DNA from: JAKAWQ01 sp963840545
GTDB lineage: Bacteria; Pseudomonadota; Alphaproteobacteria; Acetobacterales; Acetobacteraceae
Assembly: GCA_963840545.1 (NCBI GenBank)
Contig: CAWIZE010000001.1
Coordinates: 496,001-560,000, forward strand
Length of the DNA stretch: 64,000 nt
Reading direction: 5' to 3'
Shown piece after piece: positions 24,351 to 33,987 of the stretch. The number at the start of each line of letters is the position of its first letter. Within the stretch, counting starts at the first letter, position 1. The position numbers were made by a program, and so were the translations under genes. The notes under the pieces are model-generated. The model was not told the origin of the DNA. It saw only the letters and a program-made list of their open reading frames with translations, and ran no database searches.

Positions 24351-25395
24351 CGGCCAGGCGGGCCGCCTGGTCCTCGGCGATCAGCGGATCGATCAGCGGA
24401 TCGAGATCGCCTTCGAGCACGTGATCGAGCTTGTAGAGCGTGAGCCCGATGCGGTGGTCGGTGACCCTTCCTTGGGGAAAATTGTAGGTGCGGATGCGTT
24501 CCGAGCGGTCCCCGGTGCCGACCTGCGCGCGCCGGTCGGCGGCGCGGGTCGCCGCGAGCTCCGCCCGGTTCCGCTCATAGAGCCGCGCGCGCAGGATCTT
24601 CATCGCCTTGGCGCGATTCTTGTGCTGGCTCTTCTCTTCCTGCATCGAAACGGTGATGCCGGTCGGAAGATGCGTCATGCGCACCGCACTTTCCGTCTTG
24701 TTGACGTGCTGGCCGCCGGCGCCGGAGGCGCGGAAGACGTCGATGCGGAGATCGGAATCGTTGATGACGACGTCCACCTCTTCGGCCTCCGGCAGCACCG
24801 CCACCGTGACGGTCGAGGTATGGATGCGCCCCTGGCTCTCCGTCTCCGGGACGCGCTGCACCCGGTGCACGCCCGATTCGAATTTGAGGCGCGCGAAGAC
24901 ATCGCGCCCGGTGATCTCGGCGATGCCTTCGCGGATGCCGTCGAGATCGCTCGGCGTGGCGCTCAACGTTTCGAAGCGCCAGCGCCGGGCCTCGGCATAG
25001 CGGCGGTACATGGCGAACAGCACGGCGGCGAAGAGTGCCGCCTCCTCGCCGCCCGCCGCCGGCCGCACCTCGAGGATGGCGCTGCGTTCGTCGGCCGCGT
25101 CGCGCGGCAAGAGGGCGAGGCGGAGCTCGAGCTCGAGGACCGGAATTTTCTCCCGCAGCGCCTGCAGCTCGTCCTCCGCGAGCTCGCCGAGCACGGGATC
25201 GGTGCGCAGGGCCTCGGCCTCCTCGCGGGCGTGCTCGGCCGCGCGCAGCGCCTCGATGCGCGCGATCACCGGATCGAGCTCGGAAAGCTCGCGGGCGGCG
25301 CGGACCGAGCTCTCGCCGGCATGGCCGGCGGCGAGCTGGTCCTTGAGCTCGGCGCTACGGGCCAGGATTTGGTCGAGCCGGGTGGAGAAGCTCAT
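24322..25395 (-). CDS. prfA: Peptide chain release factor 1
   Basis: 357 residues. It recognises UAA and UAG stops; the tripeptide position reads PET in RVPETESQGRIHTS, a normal RF1-type PxT. The catalytic GGQ is at 227-229 (SGAGGQHVNKTESAVRM). The domain order and length fit RF1. Its ATG overlaps the hisS stop (ATGA). The last residues (QGLGPWTP) and the TAA are encoded by a copy of the dispersed repeat, so the native C-terminus has been replaced or extended. In many proteobacteria hemK/prmC follows prfA; here it does not. Confidence 0.96.
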   Translation of the reverse strand: MSFSTRLDQILARSAELKDQLAAGHAGESSVRAARELSELDPVIARIEALRAAEHAREEAEALRTDPVLGELAEDELQALREKIPVLELELRLALLPRDAADERSAILEVRPAAGGEEAALFAAVLFAMYRRYAEARRWRFETLSATPSDLDGIREGIAEITGRDVFARLKFESGVHRVQRVPETESQGRIHTSTVTVAVLPEAEEVDVVINDSDLRIDVFRASGAGGQHVNKTESAVRMTHLPTGITVSMQEEKSQHKNRAKAMKILRARLYERNRAELAATRAADRRAQVGTGDRSERIRTYNFPQGRVTDHRIGLTLYKLDHVLEGDLDPLIDPLIAEDQAARLAAQGLGPWTP

Positions 25396-26627
25396 GAGAG
25401 GCGGCCGACGAGCTCCGCGATCGGCACCTCGGTCTGGGCGCCGCTGGTGAGGTCCTTGAGCTGCACGGCCGCGCGCGCGATCTCGTCCTCGCCCAGGATC
25501 ACCGCCGCCCGCGCACCGATGCGGTTGGCCCGCTCCATGCGCCGGCGCAGATTGCCGTGGTACTCCATCTCGGCGCGGATGCCCGCCGCGCGCAGGCGGC
25601 GGAGAATGTCGATCGCCGCGTCTTCCACCGCCGGTGAAACGGGCATCACGGCCACCGGTGCTGTGGCAACCGGTGCCTCCGGCAGCAGCATGGCCAGCCG
25701 CTCGATGCCGGCGGCCCAGCCGACCGCGGGGGTCGGCGGACCGCCCATTTCCGCGACCAGGCCATCATAGCGCCCGCCGGCCATCACCGTGCCCTGCGCG
25801 CCGAGGGCGGCGGTGACGAACTCGAACGCCGTATGGCCGTAATAATCGAGGCCGCGGACAATGCGCGGGTTCTCCCGGAACGGCACGCCGAAGCGCGCCA
25901 GCCCCTCCTTCAGGCCCGCATAGAAGGCGGCGGCCGCCGGCGTGAGATGGGGCGCGATCGCCGGCGCCTCGGCAACGACGGCCTGGTCGGCGTGCTCCTT
26001 GGAATCGAGGATGCGCAGCGGATTGCGCTCGAGCCGCGCCTGGCTCTCGGGCGAAAGAAGCGCGCGGCGCCGGGCGAAATAGTCGATGAGCGCGGCGCGC
26101 CAGGCATTGCGGCTTTCGCCGTCACCGAGCGTGTTGATCTCGAGCGTGACGTCGGCGCCGACGCCGAGCGCGCCCAGGATCGCATAGCCGCAGGCGATCA
26201 CCTCGGCATCGGCGAGCGGATGGGAAGGTCCGATCAGCTCGATATCGATCTGGTGGAACTGCCGGTAGCGGCCCTTCTGCGGCCGCTCGTAGCGGAACAT
26301 CGGCCCGGCATAGAACACTTTCTGCGGCAGGGACTGGGTAAGCCCGTTGGAGACGAGCGCGCGGCAGACGCCGGCGGTCGCTTCCGGGCGCAGCGTCAGG
26401 CTTTCGCCGGAGCGGTCGGTGAAGCTGTACATCTCCTTCGTCACCACGTCGGAGGTTTCGCCGAGCGTGCGGGAGAAGACGCGCGTGTCCTCGAAGATCG
26501 GCGTCGCCCATTCCTCGAAGCCGAAGGTCTCGGCGATGCGCCGCGCCGTCTCGATCACGTGGCGGTGGCGGCGCAGATCCTCCCCGATCAGGTCGCGGGT
26601 GCCGCGGACGGGCTGGATCGGGCTCAC
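25392..26627 (-). CDS. hisS: Histidyl-tRNA synthetase
   Basis: 411 residues of class II synthetase charging tRNA-His. Motif 1 lies near the start (IQPVRGTRDLIGED). Motif 2 is FYAGPMFRYERPQKGRYRQF. The histidine-specific motifs are GLDYYGHTAFEF and AGGRYDGLV, and motif 3 is GWAAGIERLAML. The C-terminal anticodon-binding domain ends with IAELVGRLS. The GTG at 26627 gives the family start VSPIQPVRGT; the frame is open further upstream but not homologous. It forms an operon with prfA through a 4-bp overlap. Confidence 0.95.
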   Translation of the reverse strand: MSPIQPVRGTRDLIGEDLRRHRHVIETARRIAETFGFEEWATPIFEDTRVFSRTLGETSDVVTKEMYSFTDRSGESLTLRPEATAGVCRALVSNGLTQSLPQKVFYAGPMFRYERPQKGRYRQFHQIDIELIGPSHPLADAEVIACGYAILGALGVGADVTLEINTLGDGESRNAWRAALIDYFARRRALLSPESQARLERNPLRILDSKEHADQAVVAEAPAIAPHLTPAAAAFYAGLKEGLARFGVPFRENPRIVRGLDYYGHTAFEFVTAALGAQGTVMAGGRYDGLVAEMGGPPTPAVGWAAGIERLAMLLPEAPVATAPVAVMPVSPAVEDAAIDILRRLRAAGIRAEMEYHGNLRRRMERANRIGARAAVILGEDEIARAAVQLKDLTSGAQTEVPIAELVGRLS

Positions 26628-26922
26628 GAGGAAGACGCGCCGCCGCGCGCGCTTCGGGTGGTCCGGCAGTGCGAAGCGGCCGGCGCGGACGCGCGGATGC
26701 CGCTCGGCGAAAAGGCGGTGTGCATGCTGGCGATACTCGTTCCTGCGCGCTGATGGCGGACGGCGGTGCCGCCCAGGGCGGCCGCATCCTCCGGGCCGTT
26801 CCCCCGGGACCGTCCCCCGGCGAGGCGCCATCCTGCCCGCGCGGCGGGCTCCCGGCAAGAGTTCGCGCCAGGAAGATGGCGGGCGGCTCCGGGAGCCGTG
26901 CGGCGGCCCCCGGAGCGTCCGG
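26628..26922. other. 295-bp gap between hisS and satP
   Basis: Very GC-rich. It must contain the hisS promoter (minus strand) and the satP 3' end. I see no coding signal, only frames with arginine- and proline-rich shadow translations, and no clear terminator with a T-run. Confidence 0.4.
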
Positions 26923-27504
26923 TCAGGCAGTCAGGACGTCGGGCTTCGCAACGTACGGGCCGACGGGAAGAACCTCGCGCTGATAGTCGCCGTTGATCAC
27001 CTCGGCCGCGGAGAGATAGGCGGCGAGCAGGGCGCAGATCAGGCCCATATAGCCGCCGAGCGTGCCGATGAGGTCGGCGCCGAACCATTTGCCGATGGCG
27101 AGCAGGAAGAAGGTGATCCAGAGCGTGAGGAAGACGAGCTGGAGCACCATGTTGTGGCGGAACGAGGCGATCCACATGTAGAACGTGAATACGCCCCAGA
27201 CGAAGAGGTACCAGCCGACGAACGGCTCGGGCGTCTTGCCCAGGAACAGTTTGACGAACAGAACGAACGACCACCAGAACGCGCCGTAGCTGAGGAACGC
27301 GACGGTGGCGAACGTGTTGCCACGGATATAAGCGAGGATGCCGGCGAGCGCCTGCGCGGTCCCTCCATAGGCGACGGCCATCGCCAGGACGACCCCGAGC
27401 CCATCCGCGCTGACCCATCCGGCATTGATCATGCTGAGCAGCCAGGTCGTGCTGGCGAATCCGATCAGCCCGAGCGGCGCCGGATTCGCGAACTTGCTTT
27501 CCAC
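26923..27504 (-). CDS. satP: Acetate/succinate transporter (GPR1/FUN34/YaaH family)
   Basis: 193 residues, six membrane helices. The family signature NPAPLGLIGFASTTWLL is at residues 7-23. Other conserved helices are GGTAQALAGILAYIRGNTFA and SYGAFWWSF. It takes up acetate with protons across the inner membrane. The C-terminal tail (PVGPYVAKPDVLTA) is cytoplasmic. It is a single gene with gaps on both sides. Confidence 0.94.
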   Translation of the reverse strand: MESKFANPAPLGLIGFASTTWLLSMINAGWVSADGLGVVLAMAVAYGGTAQALAGILAYIRGNTFATVAFLSYGAFWWSFVLFVKLFLGKTPEPFVGWYLFVWGVFTFYMWIASFRHNMVLQLVFLTLWITFFLLAIGKWFGADLIGTLGGYMGLICALLAAYLSAAEVINGDYQREVLPVGPYVAKPDVLTA

Positions 27505-27749
27505 GATTTTCCTCCCTAGGACTTGGTAGGCGCAGTGGTGGGGCGCCCGCCTTCCGCCGGCGCAGGCAGGGCATGAAGAGCACGCACGCGACTCTTGCAG
27601 AACCCGCCTGGATCAAAGGTTAGGCCCGCGCGGTCCGCCGATACAAGTCGCTCGTCAGGCGCTCAGGTCATCACGCAGTCGCAGCAAATACCCGAGTGAC
27701 GGAAGGGCGGGCGATGGCAAGGGACGAGGCGGGCGGCCCGCGGCCAGCT

Positions 27750-28871
27750 CTACTCGGCGGCTGCCTTCGGCGCGGTCAGCCCGGCGAGCGCGGCCGCTTT
27801 CGCTTCCACCAGCGCGACGATGTGGTCGATCATCCGCTCGGCGGGAATGGTGTGATCGGTCTTGCCGGCGTGGTAGACCATGTGCCGCCCGGCGCCGCCG
27901 CCGGTGATGCCGAGATCGGTCATCAGCGCTTCGCCGGGCCCGTTGACGACGCAGCCGATGATCGAGAGCGTGATCGGCGTTTCGATGTGCGCAAGCCGCT
28001 CCTCGAGTTCCGAGACGGTCTCGATGACATTGAAGCCCTGTCGCGCGCAGGACGGGCAGGAAATGATGCGCACACCGCGATGGCGGATGCCGAGCGATTT
28101 CAGCATCTCCCAGCCGACGCGCACTTCCTCCTCCGGCTCGGCCGAGAGGGAGACGCGCACGGTATCGCCGATCCCGGCCCAGAGCAGGTTGCCGAGCCCG
28201 ATCGCCGACTTCACGGTGCCGGTGCGCCGGCCGCCGGCCTCGGTGATGCCGATATGAAGGGGATGGTCGCAGACCTCGGCGAGCTGCTGGTAGGCGGCGA
28301 CGGCGAGGAATACGTCGGAGGCCTTGACGCTGATCTTGAACTCGTGGAAGTCGTTGTCCTCGAGAATTTTCGCGTGCTCGAGGGCGCTTTCGACGAGTGC
28401 TTCGGGATTGGGCTCGCCGTATTTCTCGAGCAGGTGGCGCTCGAGCGAGCCCGCGTTGACGCCGATGCGCATCGAGCAGCCATGCTCGCGCGCGGCCTTG
28501 ATGACCTCCTTCACGCGCTCGTTGCTGCCGATATTGCCGGGATTGATGCGCAGGCACGCCGCCCCGCTCTCCGCCGCCTCGATGGCGCGGCGGTAATGGA
28601 AATGGATATCGGCGACGATCGGCACATCGACCGCGCGCACGATTGCCTTGAGCGCCAGCGCGCTCTCCTGGTCGGGGCAGGAGACGCGCACGATATCGAC
28701 CCCGGCGTCCTGGGCGCGGCGGATCTGCGCGACCGTGCCCGCGACATCGGTCGTCGGCGTGTTGGTCATCGTCTGCACGCTGATCGGCGCGCCGCCGCCC
28801 ACCGGGACGGAGCCCACATGAATGCGCCGCGACGTCCGGCGCTCGATGTGCTGGTAAGATCGGTAATTCAT
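27750..28871 (-). CDS. ispG: Flavodoxin-dependent HMBPP synthase (IspG/GcpE)
   Basis: 373 residues; penultimate step of the MEP isoprenoid pathway, making hydroxymethylbutenyl diphosphate with a 4Fe-4S cluster. The N-terminal TIM barrel holds VGGGAPISVQTMTNTPT and VADIHFHYRRAIEAAE. The C-terminal cluster domain has ISCPSCARQGFN and IGCVVNGPGEA, which supply the cysteines. The ATG overlaps the stop of the RodZ-like gene (ATGA), an arrangement known in several alphaproteobacteria. Confidence 0.96.
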   Translation of the reverse strand: MNYRSYQHIERRTSRRIHVGSVPVGGGAPISVQTMTNTPTTDVAGTVAQIRRAQDAGVDIVRVSCPDQESALALKAIVRAVDVPIVADIHFHYRRAIEAAESGAACLRINPGNIGSNERVKEVIKAAREHGCSMRIGVNAGSLERHLLEKYGEPNPEALVESALEHAKILEDNDFHEFKISVKASDVFLAVAAYQQLAEVCDHPLHIGITEAGGRRTGTVKSAIGLGNLLWAGIGDTVRVSLSAEPEEEVRVGWEMLKSLGIRHRGVRIISCPSCARQGFNVIETVSELEERLAHIETPITLSIIGCVVNGPGEALMTDLGITGGGAGRHMVYHAGKTDHTIPAERMIDHIVALVEAKAAALAGLTAPKAAAE

Positions 28872-30028
28872 TGTGTTGGGTCAGTGCCCTGTGTTGCGTG
28901 GATGGAGGCCGGCATATAGGCGGGCGCGCCCGCCGCGGCGGCGGCGATCTGCGCCGGCAGCGCGCCGGCCTTGATCAGGGCGGCATCGAGCGGCTGGTCG
29001 CGCACCACCATCCCGGGGCCGCCGAGCGGCGGCGCGGGCCGCCCGTCGACGAGAAGCTCGGTGCCGCCGGCATTGCCCGTGGTCAGCACAAGGCCGGCGT
29101 GCCGCGGCACGGTCCAGCTCTCGCCCGGCTGCATCAGCCTGGTGAAAACGATGGTGCCGGCCGAATCGCGGATCTCGATCCAGGCGGCTTCCGTCGCACG
29201 CACGACAATGGTGCCCGGCGGCGGCAGAGGCTGGGTCGCGGCATTGGCCGGGGGGGCGAGGGACGAGACGGCGGCCAGGGCGGCGTTCGAGGCGGGCGAA
29301 CCGCTCGGGGTCGCGGGAGACGCCACGGGCGGTGCCAATCGGGACGCCGCTCGCGACGCCCCTGGGGATGAGGACGCGGCCGGCCCAGGCTGCGTAAGTG
29401 GCGGCTCAGTGACGGCCGGCGGCGCAACCACGGGCGGCGGCGCGTTTGTCGCCGTCACGGTGGCCGTGACCGCACCCGGAACGGCGGTCGCCGCCGGCGA
29501 GGAGACCGGCACGGACGGGTGGGCCGGCAGGGGAGGCGCAAGCGCGGTCGGGTCGGCGAGCCGCGCCAGCCGCTCCGGCACCGGGGTGACCGGGTTCGGC
29601 GGCGCCCCGCGGTCGGCCAGGCTGTACCAGCCGACATAGGCGCCGATCGCCAGCAGCAGCCCGAGCAGCACCACCACGCCTGCCGGCACGCCCCGATCCG
29701 GCACCGGGGCCGGGAAGCTCAGCTGGGTCCGGGTGTTCACTTCCGCCACCTCGGCGCGGAAGCGGCGGGTGACATCGTCGGGGTCGAGCCCGAGCGTCGC
29801 CGCGTAGGTGCGCAGGAAGCCGAGCGCGTACGCGTTCCCGGGCAGGTCGGCGACCCGCCCGGCCTCGATCGCCTCGAGATAGCTCGAGCGGATGCGCAGG
29901 CTCGCCGCCAGCGCCTCGAGCTCCCAGCCACGATACTCACGCGCGGCACGCAGCTCCGCTCCCACCCGTGGCGCGTGTCCAGGCACATGCCCGGACCCCG
30001 ACGGGATATCCTTTTGTCCGGAGGACAT
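28868..30028 (-). CDS. rodZ: RodZ-like HTH-transmembrane protein (DUF4115)
   Basis: 386 residues. A cytoplasmic helix-turn-helix (about 20-85: AELRAAREYRGWELEALAAS, then YLEAIEAGRVADLPGNAYAL) is followed by one membrane helix (GVVVLLGLLLAIGAYVGWYS). A long Ala/Pro-rich periplasmic linker leads to a C-terminal DUF4115 beta domain (about 300-370, WIEIRDSAGTIVFTRLMQPG). RodZ ties MreB to the cell-wall machinery in rods. The ATG at 30028 is chosen with GGAGGGG ten bases upstream. It is coupled to ispG by a 4-bp overlap. Confidence 0.88.
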   Translation of the reverse strand: MSSGQKDIPSGSGHVPGHAPRVGAELRAAREYRGWELEALAASLRIRSSYLEAIEAGRVADLPGNAYALGFLRTYAATLGLDPDDVTRRFRAEVAEVNTRTQLSFPAPVPDRGVPAGVVVLLGLLLAIGAYVGWYSLADRGAPPNPVTPVPERLARLADPTALAPPLPAHPSVPVSSPAATAVPGAVTATVTATNAPPPVVAPPAVTEPPLTQPGPAASSSPGASRAASRLAPPVASPATPSGSPASNAALAAVSSLAPPANAATQPLPPPGTIVVRATEAAWIEIRDSAGTIVFTRLMQPGESWTVPRHAGLVLTTGNAGGTELLVDGRPAPPLGGPGMVVRDQPLDAALIKAGALPAQIAAAAAGAPAYMPASIHATQGTDPTQ

Positions 30029-30233
30029 CGTGGCATGCCCCTCCGCCAGCCTGGCCTTTCGCTCGTGCAACACGGGTCCGGTCTCCGTGGCCGACCGGTC
30101 GTCGATCGGCAGCCGTCAAGCGCGAGCCGCCGACGATGCCGTGGCTCATCGGTATTTAGCCCAAATTCAGGCAGCTTGCCAACCTTCCCAACGTGAGCGT
30201 TACACCTTTACATGGACGGCCGGGCAAGCGGCC

Positions 30234-32459
30234 TCATTCGCCGCCCCCCGCGCCCTGCTCGCGCGTCCAGGCGGCGATCGTCTCGCGGAGCGAGGCCCCG
30301 CCCGACGCGGCGCGGCGGATGCCCGCGAGCACCGGGCGGAACGCGGGCAGATCGATCCGCGCCAGCCACGCCTTCAGCGGCAGCAGCGCGTGGGCCGACA
30401 TCGAGAGCGTCCCGATGCCGAGTGCCGCGAGCGTCAGCGCCACCACCGGCTCGCCGGCCGCATCCCCGCACACCGAGAGCGCGACCCCCGCCGCCTCGGC
30501 CTTCTCGGCGAGATCCTCGAGCAGGTCGAGGATCGGCGCCGAGAGCACGTCGTAGCGCTCGGCGATGTCCGGCGCGGTGCGGTCCGCGGCAAAGAGGAAC
30601 TGCATCAGGTCGTTGGTGCCGACCGAGACGAAATCGGCGGCGGCGAGCAGCGCCGGGAGCTGCCAGAGCAGCGCCGGGACCTCCAGCATCGTGCCAACGG
30701 CGAGCCGGGCCGGCTTGCGCCCGATCCGCGCCACCTCGGCCTCGAGCAGCGCGCGCGCCGCCTGGAATTCCTCGACGGTCGCGACCATCGGGAACATCAC
30801 CGAGAGCGGCCGCCCGGCGGCGGCGAGCAGCAGCGCGTGCAGCTGCCGGCGCAGCACCGCCGGCCGGTCGAGGCCGATCCTGAGGCTGCGCCAGCCCATC
30901 GCCGGATTGGCCTCGACCGCCGGCGGGGCCCCCGGAAGGAGCTTGTCGGCTCCGAGATCGAGGGTGCGGAAGACCAGCTCCCGCCCCTTCGCGGCGTCCA
31001 GCACCCGGGCATAGATCGCCGCCTGCTCGGCCGCGTCGGGCAGCACCGCGCCCGCCGCCATCATCGCGATCTCGGTGCGGAAGAGCCCGACCCCGTCCGC
31101 CCCGGTGGCATCGAGCTGCTCGATCTCGTGGGGCAGCCCGATGTTCAGCATCAGCTTGAGCCGGGTGCCGTCGGCCGTGGCCGCCGCCCGCCCGCGCCAG
31201 GCGCGCAGGCTCACCTGCTCCTCCGTGCGGGCCGCCAGCGCCGCCCGATAGCCCTGCGTCACGTCGAGCTCGGGGCGCAGGATCACCCGCCCCTCGTCGG
31301 CGTCCAGCACCATCTCCTCGCCGTCGCTCGCCGTCTCGAGCAGGCCGGGCGCGCCGCCGAGCGCCGGCAGGCCGAACGCCCGGGCGAGGATGGCGGCGTG
31401 GCCGTGCGGCGTCCCCTCCTCGACCACCAGCCCGACGACGCCCCGCGCGTGCCAGTCGATCAGCTCGGCCGGGCCGAGCCGGCGGGCGAGCAGGATGGTC
31501 CCCGGCGCCACCGGGCCCGGCGCCTCGGCCGAGCCGAGCGCGCCCAGCAGCCGGCCGGCGAGATCGTCGAGATCGGCAAGCCGCTCGCGCAGATAGGGAT
31601 CGCCGAAATGGCGCATGCGCCGGCGCAGCTCGCCCGCCACCCGGTGCACCGCCGCCTCCGCCGTCAGCCCGCCCGTCACCGCCGTCGCCACCCGCTCGAA
31701 CCACCCGGCATCCGCCGCGACCAGCCGATAGGCCTCCAGCACCTCGCGCGGCGCCCCCGGCTCCGGCACGAGGTCGGCCAGCAACGCGTCCACGCTCTGC
31801 CGCATCGCCTGCCACGCGCCTTCGAGGCGCACCCGCTCCGCCGCGACATCCTCGGCGAGCAGACGCTCCGGCTGGACGAGCGCGCCACGCCTGAGGATGA
31901 TCCCGACGGCGAGGCCGGGCGCCAGCGTGGTCGCGGCGAAGCGGCGCGAGAGCGTCGCCCCGAACCCCTCCTCGGGCGGCGCCGCATTGGTGCCGTTGGG
32001 CAGCAGCTCGGCGAGCAGCATCGCCACGGTCTCGAGCTCGTCCGCTTCCTCCCGTGCATAGAGCCGCGGCAGCCGGCTCTGCACGGCCAGCACGCCGCGC
32101 GTCCGCCCGGCCCGGCGCACGGGCACCGCCAGCATCGACGCATAGGGCTCCTCGCCGGTTTCCGCCCGGTAGGCGAAGGCGGGGTGGTTCTGCGCGTCCG
32201 GCAGGTTCAGCGCCACGCCGGTCGCCGCCACCAGCCCGACCACCCCCTCGCCGACGCGCAGCCGCGTCCGCCCGATCGAGTCCGGCTTGAGCCCTATGGT
32301 CGCCACCAGCTCGAGGATCTCGCCCGGCCGCAGCGTGTAGATCGAGCAGACCTCGCACTCGAGCTCGGCCGCGATCAGCGACGGAAGCGCTGCGAGCGGT
32401 GCCGCGCTCTGCGCCATCGTCTCGCGCAGGCGAGCGAGCAGGCGGCGCGGCGCGGCCAT
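30234..32459 (-). CDS. ptsP: PtsP, GAF-domain phosphoenolpyruvate-protein phosphotransferase
   Basis: 741 residues; enzyme I of the nitrogen-related phosphotransferase system. The N-terminal GAF domain (about 15-150) contains LECEVCSIYTLRPGEILELV. The EI N-terminal domain and the swivelling phospho-His domain follow, with EEGTPHGHAAILARAFGLPA carrying the active His. The PEP-binding TIM barrel has VGLFRTEIAMM, FRTLDLGADK and VGTNDLMQFLFAADR, and the active Cys is in SVCGDAAGEP. It would phosphorylate NPr (PtsO) using PEP. ptsO and ptsN are not in the window. The ATG at 32459 is the family-like start. Confidence 0.95.
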   Translation of the reverse strand: MAAPRRLLARLRETMAQSAAPLAALPSLIAAELECEVCSIYTLRPGEILELVATIGLKPDSIGRTRLRVGEGVVGLVAATGVALNLPDAQNHPAFAYRAETGEEPYASMLAVPVRRAGRTRGVLAVQSRLPRLYAREEADELETVAMLLAELLPNGTNAAPPEEGFGATLSRRFAATTLAPGLAVGIILRRGALVQPERLLAEDVAAERVRLEGAWQAMRQSVDALLADLVPEPGAPREVLEAYRLVAADAGWFERVATAVTGGLTAEAAVHRVAGELRRRMRHFGDPYLRERLADLDDLAGRLLGALGSAEAPGPVAPGTILLARRLGPAELIDWHARGVVGLVVEEGTPHGHAAILARAFGLPALGGAPGLLETASDGEEMVLDADEGRVILRPELDVTQGYRAALAARTEEQVSLRAWRGRAAATADGTRLKLMLNIGLPHEIEQLDATGADGVGLFRTEIAMMAAGAVLPDAAEQAAIYARVLDAAKGRELVFRTLDLGADKLLPGAPPAVEANPAMGWRSLRIGLDRPAVLRRQLHALLLAAAGRPLSVMFPMVATVEEFQAARALLEAEVARIGRKPARLAVGTMLEVPALLWQLPALLAAADFVSVGTNDLMQFLFAADRTAPDIAERYDVLSAPILDLLEDLAEKAEAAGVALSVCGDAAGEPVVALTLAALGIGTLSMSAHALLPLKAWLARIDLPAFRPVLAGIRRAASGGASLRETIAAWTREQGAGGGE

Positions 32460-32783
32460 GCACCTAGCCTCTGACGACTGGCGAAGCGCGGGCGCCCGTC
32501 CGCCGCCGCGCCGTCCCGTCAATCGCTCTCACGCCCATGCTTCACCCCGACTATGACCCTTGGCCATGCCACAGACTATGCAACCTTCGCGCCAAAGTCT
32601 CCGCACGCCCGCGGATTGACCGCGCGCGGCCCGACGCGTCCTCTACCCCTTACGAACCGTCCCCCCCTCGGGAATCACCGGTGCGGACCATCGGCGCCAC
32701 GGCCCACGGGATACGTCCGACTGTGGCGTATTTCCGGCGGCGAGCGATGAAGACTGTCGTGAAGAATTGGGAAGCCGCCGACC
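32460..32783. other. Divergent intergenic region ptsP / malate-lactate dehydrogenase-like
   Basis: 324 bp between two divergent genes, so it should hold both promoters. I see no convincing pair of -35 and -10 hexamers, no extended inverted repeat and no credible gene. Short frames here are arginine/proline-rich shadows. Confidence 0.5.
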
Positions 32784-33890
32784 ATGGACCAGCCGCTCGC
32801 CACCCACGCCGTCCCCGCCGATGAGCTCACCGCGCTGGTCACGCGCATCTTCGCCGCCGCCGGCTGTGCGGCCGACGAAGCGGCGCGCCTCGGCACCTAT
32901 CTCGTCAGCGCCAACCTCGCCGGGCACGACAGCCACGGCGTCGTCCGCGTGCCCCGCTACGTCCAGGTGCTGAAGCTCGGCCAGGTGCGTGCCGGCCAGT
33001 CGCTCACGATCGTGGCCGAGCAGGCGAGCCAGGCGCTGGTGGACGGCAATTTCGGCTTCGGGCAGACGATCGCCCCGCTCGCTGTCGATCTCGGGATCGC
33101 CAAGGCCCGCGCGAGCGGCGTGGCGGTGATCGGGCTGCGCAACTCGGGGCATATCGGCCGGGTCGGCGACTGGGCCGAGCGCGCCGCCGCCGCCGGCCTC
33201 ATCTCCATCCACTTCGTCAATGTCTTCAACGGCGAGCTGGTCGCGCCCTTCGGCGGCGTCGACCGGCGCTTCTCGACCAACCCCTTCTGCATCGGCGTCC
33301 CGATGGCCGAAGGCCCGCCGCTCATCCTCGACTTCGCGACCTCGGTGGTCGCCGAAGGGAAGGTGCTGGTGGCCTCGAACGGCGGCAAGCCAGTGCCGGA
33401 CGATGCCCTGATCATGCCGGACGGGCGGCTTTCCGCGGATCCCGCGACCCTTTACGGCCCGCTCGAAGGGACCTACGAGCGCAACCCCGCCGCCGGGCCG
33501 GGTGCGCTCAGGGCTTTCGGCGGCCACAAGGGCTCGGGCCTCGCCTTCATGTGCGAGGTGCTCGCCGGTTGCCTCACCGGCGGCGGCACCTCGGGTCCGG
33601 CGGAAAAGGGGCCCGGAAGGCGCATCGCCAACGGGATGCTCTCGATCTATTTCGCGCCCGCCGGCTTCGGCGCGCCGGGTTTCGCCGCCGCGGTGCTCGA
33701 CTACGTGGCCTACGTGAAGTCCGCCCGCCCGGTCGGCCCGGGCGGCGAGGTGCTGATCCCCGGCGAGCCGGAGGAGCGCGCCCGCGCCGCCCGCCTCGCC
33801 GGCGGCATCCCGCTTCAGGCGCGCACCTGGGAGGCGATCGTCGCGACCGCGCGCGCGCTCGGCCTCAACGATGTCATTGCCTCGTCATGA
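32784..33890 (+). CDS. Ldh family oxidoreductase (malate/L-lactate/ureidoglycolate dehydrogenase type)
   Basis: 368 residues of the NAD(P)-dependent family PF02615, unlike classical Rossmann dehydrogenases. Typical segments are ANLAGHDSHGVVRVPRYVQ with the catalytic His, GVAVIGLRNSGHIGRVGDWA (cofactor binding), RRFSTNPFCIGVP and GHKGSGLAFMCEVLAG. It oxidises a 2-hydroxy acid; the exact substrate cannot be told from sequence. A membrane protein of unknown function follows 97 bp downstream. Confidence 0.93.
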   Translation: MDQPLATHAVPADELTALVTRIFAAAGCAADEAARLGTYLVSANLAGHDSHGVVRVPRYVQVLKLGQVRAGQSLTIVAEQASQALVDGNFGFGQTIAPLAVDLGIAKARASGVAVIGLRNSGHIGRVGDWAERAAAAGLISIHFVNVFNGELVAPFGGVDRRFSTNPFCIGVPMAEGPPLILDFATSVVAEGKVLVASNGGKPVPDDALIMPDGRLSADPATLYGPLEGTYERNPAAGPGALRAFGGHKGSGLAFMCEVLAGCLTGGGTSGPAEKGPGRRIANGMLSIYFAPAGFGAPGFAAAVLDYVAYVKSARPVGPGGEVLIPGEPEERARAARLAGGIPLQARTWEAIVATARALGLNDVIASS

Positions 33891-33987
33891 CGTTGCCGCA
33901 ACGAGGGGGCGCCACCAGGGGGCACCAATTGACGCGATCGCAGCGCGGCGGGATGATCGCCGGCCGAAGAGCGAGGGGATCAATGCG